Origin: Hygrocybe punicea
Taxonomy: Eukaryota; Basidiomycota; Agaricomycetes; Agaricales; Hygrophoraceae
NCBI GenBank assembly: GCA_963556145.1
Contig: OY744467.1
Location: 1 to 64,000 of the forward strand
Direction: 5' to 3'
DNA length: 64,000 nucleotides
The notes beneath the pieces are model-generated. The model searched no databases and was not told the DNA's origin. It saw nothing but the letters and a program-made list of their open reading frames with translations. Shown piece by piece: positions 47,058-58,772 of the stretch (positions within the stretch are counted from its first letter, which is position 1; the number at the start of each line of letters is the position of its first letter). The position numbers and the translations under genes were made by a program.

Positions 47058-47389
47058 GACCCCACCATTCACCCATTCACGTGCGCAGGCATTCGGGTTC
47101 GGGTTCACAGCCATTGCTGTCATGGATGTGGCAGGGGATCATGATGGTCGTGCTAGTGGTAGTTTATGCGATCACCTGGCGTATTGGTGGTTAGAATCAA
47201 ATATAAAATATAAAAATATAAAAATATGTCTTAGATGGGCGGCTGGGGGGTAGCCGCCGTCTGCGCTTTGTGCTACTGAGGAGAGGATGCAAAGCGCCAG
47301 CAAATCCGGCATTTGCCGCAACGATAGATCGGACATTTCGATTTGGTGGGCTCAGGTCACAAAAGACCGAGCCTAAATAAATTTAGGTA

Positions 47390-47957
47390 GGTCTCCCATC
47401 CCTGCCTGCGATATGGCGGGCTATCAAATCAATACCACACCTGCCCGCCGTGATATACAAACTGACGAAAAGGTTTGTGGGGTGGACGTGGCGGGTCATT
47501 GTAGCACTCACGGGTTTTATCATCGATCTCACCAAATGGGTGTCGACACAAACCATCCCTCAACTTCTCCTCAGCGTTGGTAGATTCGTTGTTCAAATAC
47601 TTGCTGCCACCCAAAGTTTCATACGACAATTCCTGAAGGACCTCACATCCTTTTTTCATCTCCTCGTCACCGCCATCATCACCCGGTTCAAGGCCATCAC
47701 GCTTAAAGACATCGCTTATGCTCTCTCCGCTATACTCATATCTATTCCTAAATGGATTTGGAAAACAATTCAACATACCGTGGCTGCTGCTGTTGAAGCA
47801 GTTGGGTGTCCTGGCGCAGTTGACATTTTTTGTGCTTTGCTTGGTTTGGGAATTGTTGATATTCGTTCCAAAAATGATTGGCCAGATTGCAGTTGGTTTT
47901 TGGGAGATTGCTGCTGCTGGAACGCATGAGGTGGCTTGGTGGATTAATCCGGGTTAG
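47390..47957 (+). pseudogene. Hydrophobic-helix protein remnant, unknown family
   Basis: An open frame upstream of and through 47450-47929 encodes amphipathic and hydrophobic helices (WRVIVALTGFIIDLTKWV, ALSAILISIPKWIWKTI). Near 47790 the hydrophobic character passes into another frame (LTFFVLCLVWELLIFV) that ends at 47957 with WWINPG. The simplest reading is one membrane-associated protein with a frameshift. The frame lacks a clear ATG at its start. It could also be a multi-exon gene whose intron I failed to place. Confidence 0.35.
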
Positions 47958-48863
47958 TCAAGGAGGTGTCAGAAGAAACCCATGCTAGAATTGTCGAGTC
48001 ACAACCCGTGTTACTCATCAATTTGGAGGTTTGGATGATCACTGCGTTCAGTTTGGATTGTGCTTCGAAGATTGTAGAGGGTAGTTTGTGAGATTCTTCT
48101 TCTGGACTGTCTCTCAGTTCTATTGGCTCATTCTGTGTACGGATCAGCGGAATGGTGGTATTCCAAGCGCTTGGTATAAGTTGCCCATTGCTCTCAAAGT
48201 CTTCTCGGTCGATGGTGGTATTTCTTCGACGCCGACGGCTACCTCAGGACGGGAGGTCTTCATGGACGTCCCAGGCGACTTGAAGATACGGCATCGACGA
48301 ACGTCTCTTTCAGACATTTCGACAGAGATGAGAGACGGTGACTTTATACCAGCATCCGACAGGCTCGTCAACACGATATATAACGAGAGGACAGAAGCGC
48401 AACGAAAATCCTATGCTTCATTTCACCCATATAAACTCAGCAGCGCAAACCAGTGAAGCCGAAACTCACATCCTACTCATCACCACTCTCAATCCCCATG
48501 TCGGGTGGTGGTCTCAGTGCCATGAAGATACTTTTCTTCGACTTCTCATCAACAACTTCGGGGTGGAAAATTGAGACCGCTTCAGGAGGACATGCAGCAG
48601 ACACACACACAGCTATCGATATAGAAGCAGCTTTCGGAGTGAAGGGGAAGGTTTCCTGAGCGTATGTTGTCGTCATTATTCGCGCAGGTTCTCTCCGATG
48701 CCCCTGATGTCACCGCCGCAACAGCATGTCTTCAGTTCCGTCGTCGTCTACGTACGAATGAACATAGACAATGTAGAATTTATTGTATCAGTCCATGTTG
48801 TCCTACAAGGTCATGTATGCGATTTCAGTAGAAGTCTCCAGTACGAAGCAAGGAACAGGGTAA
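47958..48863. other. Transition region with possible 3' coding sequence
   Basis: This interval separates the repeat-rich region from the conserved genes. On the minus strand 48144-48374 reads as a protein-like peptide (SLISVEMSERDVRRC) and 48473-48660 as another (FHPEVVDEKSKKSIF). They could be downstream exons of the SEC2-like gene or a separate small gene. I could not link them by splice sites. Confidence 0.35.
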
Positions 48864-50294
48864 TCATGACGAGAAAGGTGCCGGAATAGGAAACAACGAG
48901 CTTGCATGCAAATGCAGGGGCTTTGGTTTCAGGTTGGCCCAAGCCAGCTGTTCATCAGCAACAAAGGGCGCTGAAGGGGGGAACCGAGACGCCTCATGTG
49001 GCGTCAGCTCGGCCGAGGTACCCGCTGGTGATACTTGTGGTGTTGACAATAACGTCGAGTCTGATGGTTCTGGAAGTGGTGAAGGTGGATACAACCCCGA
49101 AGAAGCTGCAATGGGTGGTGTTGACGATCTTTGTGAGAGATGTGCAGGGGTCGTGGATGGCAGATTTGAGTTGACTGTTACGTGAGAGGATGAGCGAGAT
49201 GAGGACGGCAAATCACCAAACTGGGTCGGTTGCTCGTCTTTCGTGGCAATGGTCGTGGTGCGCAAACGACCGTTCTCACCCTCGATCACGCGAAGGGCGC
49301 TTTGGAGCGCCTCTTTCTCGAGACGAGTTTCTTTCAGTTCTTCCTCAGTCTCTGCACGTCGTATACGCTCCGTGGCCACCATTTTGTTCGCCTGTACGGC
49401 GTGTATGAGTGATACACCACACGACTTAACAAACACGCACCTCTTCGAACAGCGCTTGTGACAGAGATTCGATTTCGGCCTCTAGATCAGCTTTCTCCTT
49501 GATGACTACCCGATGCGCTGTCCGTTCGCGGTGAAGCTCGGCTGTCAGTTCTTCGAGTTCCCTGTTCAGCTGAGAATGCAGAGACGGAAGGGATGGGGAA
49601 GTAAGTTGGGGATGACCGTTGACGGCGGGAGACATTGGATTTGGGGTAACAGGACGGGTAATCGAACCATTAGAGAATCGAAATTTGAAAAAGCCGTTAT
49701 CCTGGCCGGTTACAGGCGTCGGAGGCACAGAAACGGGTGATGGGGAGAACAAACTCAGAGCACTACGGCTAGATGTTGGAGGAGAGAGGGCTAGGCTGGG
49801 ACTTGATTCTGCGCGTAGATACATATAATCAGAATTTCGAGGGCCATCCTCTGATAATCGTTCTCGAGGGGCCAACTCCCGTCTACTCGGGCGACGCCAT
49901 CCCACGTCCTTTGCACTTCCAGAGGCGTCACGTTTCAGGGCTTCTTCAAGCATCTCGTTATTTGACTGGACGAGTTGGAGATTGGACTTAGTGAGATTCA
50001 GGGACGTTTCAAGTTCGGCCTGGTTTTTGTAGGCTTCTTTCAACATTGAAGACTAGCGGAAGAACCACGGTTGATATTACAAGGGATCGTAAGAAGTACG
50101 GGTAGACGTACCAGCTCTACGACTCTGTTGACGACCATCTGCAAAGCTTGCCGAAGATCCTCTTCTTGGCCATGAGAATGGACTCGTCGTGCATCGCGAA
50201 GCTCATCTTCCACGGTAACGAATATTGGCAACTGCGACGGAGGCATCTTGGGCGGGATGACGAGACTATCTGAACGCTTCGATACTTTGCGCAT
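48864..50294 (-). CDS. SEC2: Sec2-type Rab guanine nucleotide exchange factor
   Basis: The ATG at 50294 opens exon 1 (50112-50294), followed by exon 2 (49441-50052) and exon 3 (to 48864), with introns 50053-50111 and 49392-49440; the phases agree, giving about 440 residues. The end of exon 2 and start of exon 3 encode the Sec2 coiled coil: QALFEE joined to ANKMVATERIRRAE, preceded by a long helix (ELEELTAELHRERT). This domain activates the Sec4/Rab8 GTPase on secretory vesicles during polarised exocytosis. The remaining sequence is Ser/Pro-rich. The C-terminus could extend into exons further left. It is divergent from the dioxygenase gene with only 177 bp between start codons. Confidence 0.75.
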
Positions 50295-50471
50295 GAAGAT
50301 ACAGTCTTCAAGCTTCAAGCCTGGGGCGGAACGGCGGAGTGTAAGGGTTGTGTTTCACGCGCAAGGTCTGCGAGCTCGAAAATTAAAATCCATTTATTAT
50401 TATCCCTTCGCTCCGCACTTTGGTCGTCGTTCGCTGCTTTCTTGCTGAGAATATTATAACCTACGTTCGAG
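50295..50471. promoter_or_regulatory. Shared divergent promoter region
   Basis: The 177 bp between the start codons of the SEC2-like gene (-) and the dioxygenase gene (+) must hold both promoters. An AT-rich segment (about 50382-50402) lies in the middle. Confidence 0.5.
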
Positions 50472-52051
50472 ATGACGGTGTCCAATTTCTCAACGGTCCC
50501 AGTCTTGGACTACTCACTTGTCGCCGACCCACAACAGAAACCAGAATTTCTCACACAGCTCAGACATGCTCTCATCAACGTGGGCTTCCTGTATCTCTCC
50601 AATCCATCCGTCTACCAGCAGGACATCGATGCTCTGGTTACCTACATTCCGCGCCTCTTTGCTTTGTCCCCTGCGTCCAAAGACAGCATCTGCATGGTCA
50701 ACTCAGAGCATTTCCTTGGATACTCCAGGTTTGGGTCTGAGCTTACAAGAGGCGAGACGGATCTCAGAGAGCAATTTGACTTTGGAACACCCCACATCAA
50801 TAGGTGGAAACCTGGCGATCCAGATTATTTCAGGGTGTGGGGTCCGAGCCAGGTACGCAGCCTTCTTCTGCTTGGTGTTCCTCAGATCGAAGACGATTGT
50901 AATGGTGGATTTGCTCGTCAGTGGCCGGATGAAGAATCATTGCCTGGGTTCAAGCACATTCTGTTGCGATATCTTGACCAGGTGCAGAACCTCAGCTACA
51001 AGTTCATTAGTCTGCTAGCAGAAGCCCTTGGTCTCCCTCCGGACGGGTTGGCACACTTCTTTGATACAGATGAGCTCATGCAGCATCGCGCAAAGGTATT
51101 TTGTACCAACAAACAACAAATTTTCGGATATGAACCAACACTTTCGCAGATCGTGCAATACCCCGTTCAGGAAGACCCAGCATCGAGTCAAGGTGTTGGC
51201 CCTCACTATGATGCGGGATTTCTCACATTTGTGCGTAACATTCATATTACTTCTGGCGCTTACAGTCTGATGTGCTCACGATTGTACACCGCGGTTACAG
51301 TTGCTTCAAGCATCTCCTCACACGGGCTTGCAGGTACAGAATTTATCAGGACAATGGATTGACGTACCCCCAATCCCGGGCACTTTTGTCGTCAACATTG
51401 GAAAAGGTAATGGGTCCGATCTGCACTACTGCTGATACCTCCAAGCTGATACCTCTGGTCCTTTAACATTATAAATTTCACAGCTCTCGAATTCGTGACT
51501 CAAGGCTTAGCACGCGCCACCTGCCACCGCGTGTTATCGCCGACCGGGTCCAGTCCGCGTTACTCAATCCCATTTTTTCAGAATATCGGCTTGGCTATTC
51601 GGTTAACCGATCATATCCTCGAATGTGGGCGAATGATGCCTCATTTCGCATTATAATAAATCTCACCTGTAGCAGTCCCGCCAGAAATTCTCAATTTGAA
51701 ACACACCCGAGGTTTTGCGGGTGCAACCGACGGTCCGCATTTTATTTTTTCAATCCACAAACATAACTGATCATTGACTAATCTTCCCCCGACAACAGCG
51801 GTCAACTTTACTGAATTTGATCGCGAGCCATCTGGCCAAGTGAATCTCATTGGGCGCATCAAGTAATCTCTTTTGTCTCTCTGTCTCTGTCTCTACCTCC
51901 CTCCGCTGACCAAGTCCGCATTCACCGATCATCCAGGAGTCATCCAGATGCAGCACAGATTCATTACCCTGACCTGTTCAGGCAGATGTTCCCCGGGGGG
52001 TTACCTGCGCAAGGGAGTGCATACAGTCCGTGTTTTGCATTTTGGGAATAG
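50472..52051 (+). CDS. 2-oxoglutarate/Fe(II) dioxygenase, isopenicillin-N-synthase-like
   Basis: Eight exons (50472-50852, 50922-51095, 51150-51230, 51301-51406, 51484-51624, 51673-51732, 51799-51862, 51937-52051) sum to 1122 nt, a 373-residue protein. The N-terminal DIOX_N part (VPVLDYS, FLTQLRHALINVGFLYL) is followed by the double-stranded beta-helix. Iron ligands are the His and Asp of PHYDAGF and the His of ATCHRVLSP. The 2-oxoglutarate-binding Arg is in RYSIPFF. PPIPGTFVVNIGK is typical of the family. The tail (FTEFDREPSGQVNLIGR) matches the fungal subgroup. It oxidises an unknown small molecule; similar genes occur in primary and secondary metabolism. Nothing suggests a biosynthetic cluster around it. 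Confidence 0.9.
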
Positions 52052-52773
52052 CTGCAATGCCCTGACTCTGAATGACCAGGCGAATCGTGACAAAGCTTCC
52101 AGTGTCCGAGAGGTGGTTGTATAGGTTGTTGAGGATTTGTCGCTTTATAAACGGGAATCCCTCTCCCGCCAACTCAAGTCCTGCACCAAAAAATTGTAGC
52201 GAAGGGTTTATGAACAGGACCTAGCGAAATGACCGTCAGCAATGTAACGTAAACCAAATTGTATATTCATTGTACTCAATAGAAACATATCACACCTACG
52301 GGGAAAGTGTCTCTGTATATATCACGACGACATAGGCGCAAAATGTAGAATTGGGGAGCGGTGGGCAGGGAGAGGTAGGGGCGCGGATGGGCAAACTGTA
52401 CAGACAGAACAATGGGACTTGTTGAAAACATGGAATGCAAGGATATATAGACGGTCAGTAGACGGGGTGCGGAGGTGGGGGGGACAAAAAAACAAAAGAG
52501 GGCAAGGTGCAAGTAGTGGAAAGGCAAACACCAACACACCACCCTTCAAGTTCCCCAGCCCGACTTCCCCAAAAAAATGAGATGCAGCAGTAGTACGTAC
52601 AAATGGAAAAAGTAAAAGTAAAAGTGCAGCATAGAATACAATAGCGTGAACCCGAGCGCAGCAGTCACACGGATCAAACGGTGTCGTTGTTGGTGTTGTT
52701 GTGGGATGGTATCAAGGGCGGTGTTTATGGAATCATGTACACTGGTTGTGTCCGGTTGCGATGTCGCATCTAG
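52052..52773. other. Convergent 3' intergenic region
   Basis: This region lies between the 3' ends of the dioxygenase (+) and the BCS1-like gene (-). It contains only short overlapping open frames and a GC/AG-rich stretch near 52350-52510. Untranslated regions of both genes probably occupy much of it. No gene seen. Confidence 0.6.
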
Positions 52774-55509
52774 TCAGGGTTGCCATGTGAGCTCCCAGCC
52801 GGACGATGCGGAGACCGTAGAAGGCGGAACGTTCTCCTCGTCACTATCATCGCTGGATTCAGCTTTCTTGGCATCCTCATCCTCCTCCTCCACCTCGTCC
52901 TCCTTCTTCTGTTCCGCATCTGCCTTCTCCTTTTCCTCAAGGTCTTGCTTCTTTTTCTCAGCGTCGGCCTTTTCCCTCTCTCTCTCCTTCTCCTTCCCTT
53001 CTTGTTCCTGGAGCTGCAATTTGATCTTGGCAAGTTCCAACTCCTTCTTTTCTAGTTCTGACTTCTCCTTCTCCTTCTCCTTTTCCTTCTCCGCTGCCTC
53101 CTTCTTGCGTCTCTCCCTCTGATAAACACAAACAAAACAAAAGTCAGCGCATGTGAAAAGCAGATCACATGATAGATTTACCTCTAGTTTATCCTTGACC
53201 TCTCGCTCTTCCTTCTCCCGTTTCAGCCTCTCTCTCATCTCCCTCTCACTGATCACCCAATTTCCGGCTTCGTTGGCTGCAACCTCTGGCTGCGATTTGT
53301 TCTTCAACAAATCTAAAGCACAACGCATCAACATCAACATCAACATCAACAACCAACATCGCCACACGAAAGAAAAAACAGCAAGCAGAAAAAAAAAAAC
53401 AAGATATTTTCAAAACAAACAATTCTTGAGGCGTAAAAAAAATAAAAACGAAATAAAAACTCACATCCCTGCAGTGCCGCAACACTGAACTCCTCTTCCG
53501 GAATCGAATCTGCGAACTTCTTTGCCAGCATGCCTAGTGTTGCATTGTCCAGCGGCTTCGCCGAGTGTTGGCTCGAGGCAATGTGCTCCTCAACTGGCGG
53601 TGGGAGGTAAGCCTGGTTCTTCGCCCCAAAGTCCCCCGATCCCAACGGGCGCGCAGGCGTCGGTAACGCCAGCTTGGTAGAAGATGGCGACGACAGAGAC
53701 GTGCTGGAGGAAGAGAACGGCGGCGTCATGGACCATAACGACGATGTACCAGATGAGGTAGCAGGTGATTGAGGCGGGGATGTCGGGGGATTTGGCAGCT
53801 CGACACCCTCGAGGTCGCCCTCTATAATGTCCTCCTCTTCATCCATCGATGGGAAAAAGTTGCGGAACAAGGCTTCGGCTTGCCATTTAGATGCATTCTT
53901 GAACTCTACCCACACGTCCATGCGCCCAGGGCGAGAGAGAGCCGGGTCTAGGCGCTCCAGATGATTCGTTGTGCTGTATAAGCGTACGTCAGCCACACAC
54001 CCACCCACGCAAAAGTCATAAGACCACACTCACGCAAACAGGATGCGGCCCTCGGCGGCCGCCACACCATCAAGAGCGTTCAGCAACCCACTGAGACTCA
54101 GAGTATTCACATCGGACAAGTGTTCCTTGTGTCGGCTGCGGTGACGTCCCGAACTCGGCGGTGGTGGGGGCGGTTCAACAGTGGCTTCCTCGCCGTTACC
54201 GCTGCCGGAATCCGGGTTGCCGTTGGCGCTCTTGTCTCTAGAGACACTGCGGGTAAAGGCAGCGTCAAGGTCTTCGAGAAGGAGAATACATCGTGCGGGT
54301 ACGCGACCCATGAGCGCAGTGAGGGTGCTGTCGCTTATCCAAGAGGAGGACAACGAGACGACGTAGATGTCAAGCATCAGCTCGCCTGCTATGGCATGTA
54401 TGAGGGAGCTCTTTCCGGACCCTGGGACACCATGCAGCAGATAACCACGGCGGAATGGGATACCACGATCGGCATACCACTATGGGAGGCGTGTGAGAGG
54501 ATTATGAAATTGATAAAAGAATAACTCTGACCTTTTCAGATTTGAGAAAATCGCGGGTGTCGGAGAGGAGCATCTCCTTGACGCCCGGATTGAGAACGAT
54601 GGATGACATTGGGCGCTTGTGACGGGAGTCAGTCCAGCGCCAGCTGCCATGGGAATCGGCGAAATAGATTTGTATCCGATGCACAGCTTCTGCTTCGTAC
54701 TCCCTTTTGGCCTGTAGGACGAGCTGCTTGAGAATGGAGTTGTTACGTGCGACAACGCTGAATGAAAAAAGTGAGTAAAAGGTGAAGAACCAAATGATAT
54801 ATGGGGAGTGAGTGATGTACCTTATTGAGAGTACCTCGCAGTTGCTTCCATCAGTCTTCCTTGCCCGACGAATTCTGAGCCAGTGTCCCCTGTAGTAAAT
54901 TGTGTGGGTAGTGTCGAATGTGGGTTGGAAGACCACACGTGTCTTCACTTTCCCAGGGGCTACCTCATCGTCGACTTCCTCATCATCATCACCGAATGAG
55001 TTGTCGGCGGTACGAGCCAAGCCAGGAGTGGTTGTACGAGTGGTTGTCTCAAATTCACGAGATCGCTGCCATTCTGGGCGACGAGAGAGCCAAAGCATAA
55101 GCCAGTCGTACGGGTAGTCTTCCTCGGAGAAATGGGCAGTGAGGAAGAATGCTGAATAATAGGAAGATGATGTGAGTCACTGTAGCCGCGACAACACAAG
55201 CATCCTCAAGCCCATAGAAGAAGCAAAAAAAGAAACTATTCTACTTGAAGGGTAATGTCGGGGGAGGGAAGTACTGATAAGCGCATACGATTGCAGGACT
55301 TACAGTTGACGAAATGGGACCTGGATTGGTTCGACGAGTGAGTGGGGAGTGGGAATGTGTGGAACAGGCTAGACTGACCATGCAGAGCTGGACACCCTCC
55401 TCGCTGTTTCTACTGTTCCGCCCAGGACGACGAGCTTCATGCCATCGATGACCGATGAAGCGCCCGCACCGCCGACGAGAGGTTGTACGAGCGACCTGAG
55501 TGCATCCAT
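52774..55509 (-). CDS. BCS1-like mitochondrial AAA ATPase
   Basis: Eight exons (55379-55509, 55304-55320, 54821-55151, 54532-54757, 54034-54479, 53465-53973, 53182-53312, 52774-53118) sum to 2136 nt, 711 residues. The N-terminus has a hydrophobic segment ([10 protein letters not shown]) and BCS1_N-type sequence. The AAA domain has Walker [10 protein letters not shown], Walker [13 protein letters not shown], and [19 protein letters not shown] as the sensor/arginine-finger region. Bcs1 inserts the Rieske protein into respiratory complex III; fungi carry several paralogues whose roles are unclear, and this one has an extra Ser/Pro-rich linker and a long Lys/Glu-rich coiled coil near the C-terminus, so it is probably a paralogue and not Bcs1 itself. 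Exon 2 is only 17 nt. Stretches of Pro follow the Walker B segment. Confidence 0.85.
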
Positions 55510-55938
55510 TTTCGCGCCAAGGCTGCGGAGAGATGGTGGTGGTTGGTGGTGGTGGTGGTGGTGGTGGTTGTGGTGGAAGGGGTCTAAGCAGTAGAAAGTT
55601 GTAGCAAACTCTCGTTGTAAATGAACAGACAAGAGTTTTGAGTCAAAAGAAAACGGATCCGGAAAAACCTCGCTGGCTGCGGCTGTGCGGGCAGAGTCAA
55701 CGTCGGACGGTGGCGCTGTTGTTCGTTTTATCACGCCACCGCTTATTAGCTTTCAAGGTCGGGCAATGCAGTGACGACTCGGTCCCCGTACTGCAATCTT
55801 TTATCTGTTGTTGCTGCTGACAACAGCCAAATTGAGGGCGTTGTCGCTGTACTGCCTGTGCACGGACCAGTCCACAGCAATCTTCTTTTTTATTTTTTTA
55901 TTTTTTTATTTTATGCTGGAAATCGGCGATTGCCGACG
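55510..55938. promoter_or_regulatory. Divergent promoter region with GGT repeat
   Basis: This region separates the BCS1-like start (55509, minus) from the DAP1-like start (55939, plus). It has a trinucleotide run of ggt at about 55532-55576 and a T-rich run at about 55884-55911 just before the plus-strand gene. Confidence 0.5.
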
Positions 55939-56605
55939 ATGCTCTCATTCCTGATATACCCACTGGTTCTTGCGCTTCCCCTAGTTTACCTCTTCCACCG
56001 CTATTTCACCGCCTCCCCCACTGCCGTTGCCGCCAACATCACCCCAGACTCAAAACCCGTCAAAAACATTATGCAGCCCCCTCGTCAGGACCTCCTGCCT
56101 CCCAAGGACGACCCTTTCACCCTGGCACAGCTCCTGGAATATGACGGAAGCGATCCTGCAAAACCCATATACGTTTCCATCAAAGGTGCGTCAAAGGTCC
56201 CTGGGGAACCCCCCCCCCCCCCTTGGACGTTTTTGCTGCAACTTGCACTCACCAACTCACGACGCGTCGGGAAGGCACGGTGTTTGACGTGTCACACAAG
56301 CGCGATATCTACGGGCCTGGAAAGTCGTACGGCGTATTCGCAGGGAAGGACGGGTCGAAAGGGTTGGGCATGTCCAGTCTTAGGGAGGAGCACGCAGTCC
56401 CAGACTACAGCCATCTTCAGGAGAGCGACATGAAAGTTCTAAACGACTGGCATGGTTTCTTCTCGTGCGTGTCTCTCCCCGGTTACAGCCTTTGTTTTAC
56501 CGATGTCGCCCGCTGACCGGTGGTGGTGTGCATCTCGGCAGGAAACGATATAACATCGTCGGGCGTGTCGTCGACCACCCAGTCTCCAATCAATCAAATT
56601 TATAG
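55939..56605 (+). CDS. DAP1: Cytochrome b5-like heme/steroid-binding protein (Dap1/PGRMC type)
   Basis: Three exons (55939-56185, 56275-56464, 56542-56605) sum to 501 nt, 166 residues. An N-terminal membrane anchor (FLIYPLVLALPLVYLFHRYF) precedes the domain: FTLAQLLEYDGSD, KPIYVSIKG, then VFDVSHKRDIYGPGKSYGVF with the Tyr pair that coordinates heme in this family, and AGKDGSKGLGMSSL. Dap1/PGRMC proteins bind heme and support cytochrome P450 enzymes of sterol synthesis at the ER. The first intron has an unusual C-run after its start. Length and domain layout match the fungal family. Confidence 0.9.
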
Positions 56606-57344
56606 TCACAATCCGGAGCCGAACCCATACAGTACTTCCCCCCATCCCCCCAACAGTAATTTTTTCCCTCTCCTTCATATCTCAACCGAGTTCAACCATG
56701 TACTTGTTACATATCCGGCAAAAAACTCATTTTTCGAACATGTTCCGGTGTCATTTTTAGGCTACGTGTCATCCCACACATCTACCTCTTCTTGGCACCA
56801 GACACGCTCGCTATGTTTTTCACCTGATCCCGGCCCAATACCCGGTACCTACCTTCTGTGGATCAAGTACGTATACGGAGTCAATTGTTGGGTTCTCGGC
56901 CTATTTTTCGTACCCTCTTCGTGAAACAGCCATGTGCATGAGAGCATAATCAGTTTCACCAGTCTGCATGCCCAGGTTCATCATGATTCTTCATCAGATC
57001 AAAAACTTTGCCCCGAATGATTGTGGTGAGCAATACATAGGAAGCAATATTACATTGTGTCAAATTGTATAACTGTATCAAGTAGTATTCGATAAATATA
57101 TTGGAAAGAAACCAGGCAGAAGAGACAGAGACGAAATCCTGCAATATTAAGACACGGGAAAAACAACCATGGCTTTTCAAGTCCCGATTCCACGTTAAGT
57201 AACAAACGATAGTAAGATGGGGAAGGATGTCCAAGTGAGGTCCGTCGAAACAGATTGGACTGGAGTGGGCGGGTAGACATGTAATAGGGAGAGGGTAACG
57301 GGGGGATATTGGATATTGCGGAGGCAAAGTATTCAACGGTGAGA
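56606..57344. other. Convergent 3' region between DAP1-like and G-alpha genes
   Basis: Both neighbouring genes end here. Short frames on both strands lack family features. It is likely untranslated sequence of both genes. Confidence 0.6.
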
Positions 57345-58772
57345 CTACAAGAGACCACATTCTCGCAAATGAAGTTGAAGGAGAATATCCTGGATAGCGC
57401 TCAAGACGACTAGACAGGTCGTGAGGCGAAGGACACAAAAAAGCAACGTAGACTTACATTTGATCTGCTGTGTGTCCGTCGCACAGGTATAGTGCGCGTA
57501 TATCTGCTTGGTAGCAGCGCTCTGGTTGAGTGAGACGAAGCGGTGTAGGAGGAAATCGCAGGCGGCGTCGTAATTACCACCACCTGTGTAGTCAGGGAAG
57601 TAGTCGCCTAATGGCGAGTGTGGAAGCTTCTCCGCGAACAGATCAATCTTGTTTAGGAAGAGTATCTGGTGCACACCATCATGAATAGGGGTGGGGGGAA
57701 CTGGCAGCAGTAAAAGTAGCCTACGATTGATGTCTTGACAAACCACCGTGAGTTGCATATCGAATCAAACAGAGTCAGGGCCTCTTGCATCCGATTCTAT
57801 CAGACATCAGAGTCATGAGAACACAAGCGGAATTCACAACAACAACAAAAAAGCAAGACATACCACACTCTCATCCTCATACAGCATCTGATCGTACTCA
57901 CTCAAACTGACCAAGAATACCAACGCAGTCACATTCTCGAAGCAGTGTATCCACTTCTTCCGTTCGCTTCTCTGCCCACCAACATCGAAAAGTTTGTACG
58001 TCAACTCGCCAACCTTGAAAGTGGTCTCGGTGATCCCCGTGGTCTTCACACGACTCCTCAAAATATCCTGATCCGTTGGAAGGTACCCCGGTGCCGCCAT
58101 GCGCTCCATTGCGTTGAAATAGTACACAGCGGAGTCGTTCAACTGGAATTCGCGGGAGCGGCGAACGGCCTCCCGTACTCCCGGGTCTCGCCAGAGTCCA
58201 CGCACGGCATCAGCCACGTCACGAGGTAGGATGTCGGCCTCGATCTGTGTTGGGAGAGACATGATGATAGCACGGCGTGCGTCGTTCTGAGGTGCAAGTG
58301 CAATGTCGAGTTGATGCATCGCCTCGAGGATGGCACTGGACAGTGTGATAAGTTGGGGGGGAAGATGGGGCGAAGAAGAGATGATGATGGACATACCGCA
58401 TCGATTGTATCGTGTTGGAAAAGATGATCTCCCTGTAGGAGTCTCGTTCCTGGTCGTTGTACCCGCCATGATGGATGAGCTTCATTTGCTTGAGCACCGT
58501 CGACTGCAACGCAGGGTACATGAGCGATGAACGGAAGCTACACAATAGGGACAACAACCAACCTTTCCAGACTCTCCTGCTCCCAGCAACAACATTTTGA
58601 TCTCGTTCTTTGCCATAAGTCGATCACGCTTGAGCTGGTTTTCGATCTCGTCATTGCCTGTGAGGATAATGTGGTCAGAATGCTGTTTCATAGCCAGAGA
58701 AAACAGAGCGGTCAAGTAATACGTACGGGCCTTTGCCTCATCATCAACCATAGACGACGGTACGCAACCCAT
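57345..58772 (-). CDS. Heterotrimeric G protein alpha subunit
   Basis: Seven exons (58727-58772, 58563-58657, 58397-58503, 57864-58335, 57725-57796, 57458-57665, 57345-57409) sum to 1065 nt, 354 residues, the standard size. The N-terminus MGCVPSS has Gly2 for myristoylation and Cys3 for palmitoylation. GTP-binding motifs are GAGESGKST (split by an intron), RVKTTGI with the switch Arg, DVGGQRSERKKW, FLNKID and TCATDT. It ends in CGLL, a Cys four residues from the end as in Gi-type and fungal group I subunits. It couples membrane receptors (pheromone or nutrient) to effectors. Basidiomycetes have several paralogues, so no symbol is assigned. Confidence 0.96.

Noticed and set aside
49190..49828. 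Plus-strand frames across the SEC2-like gene
   Set aside because: They are shadows of the minus-strand gene, which has the Sec2 signature and consistent introns.
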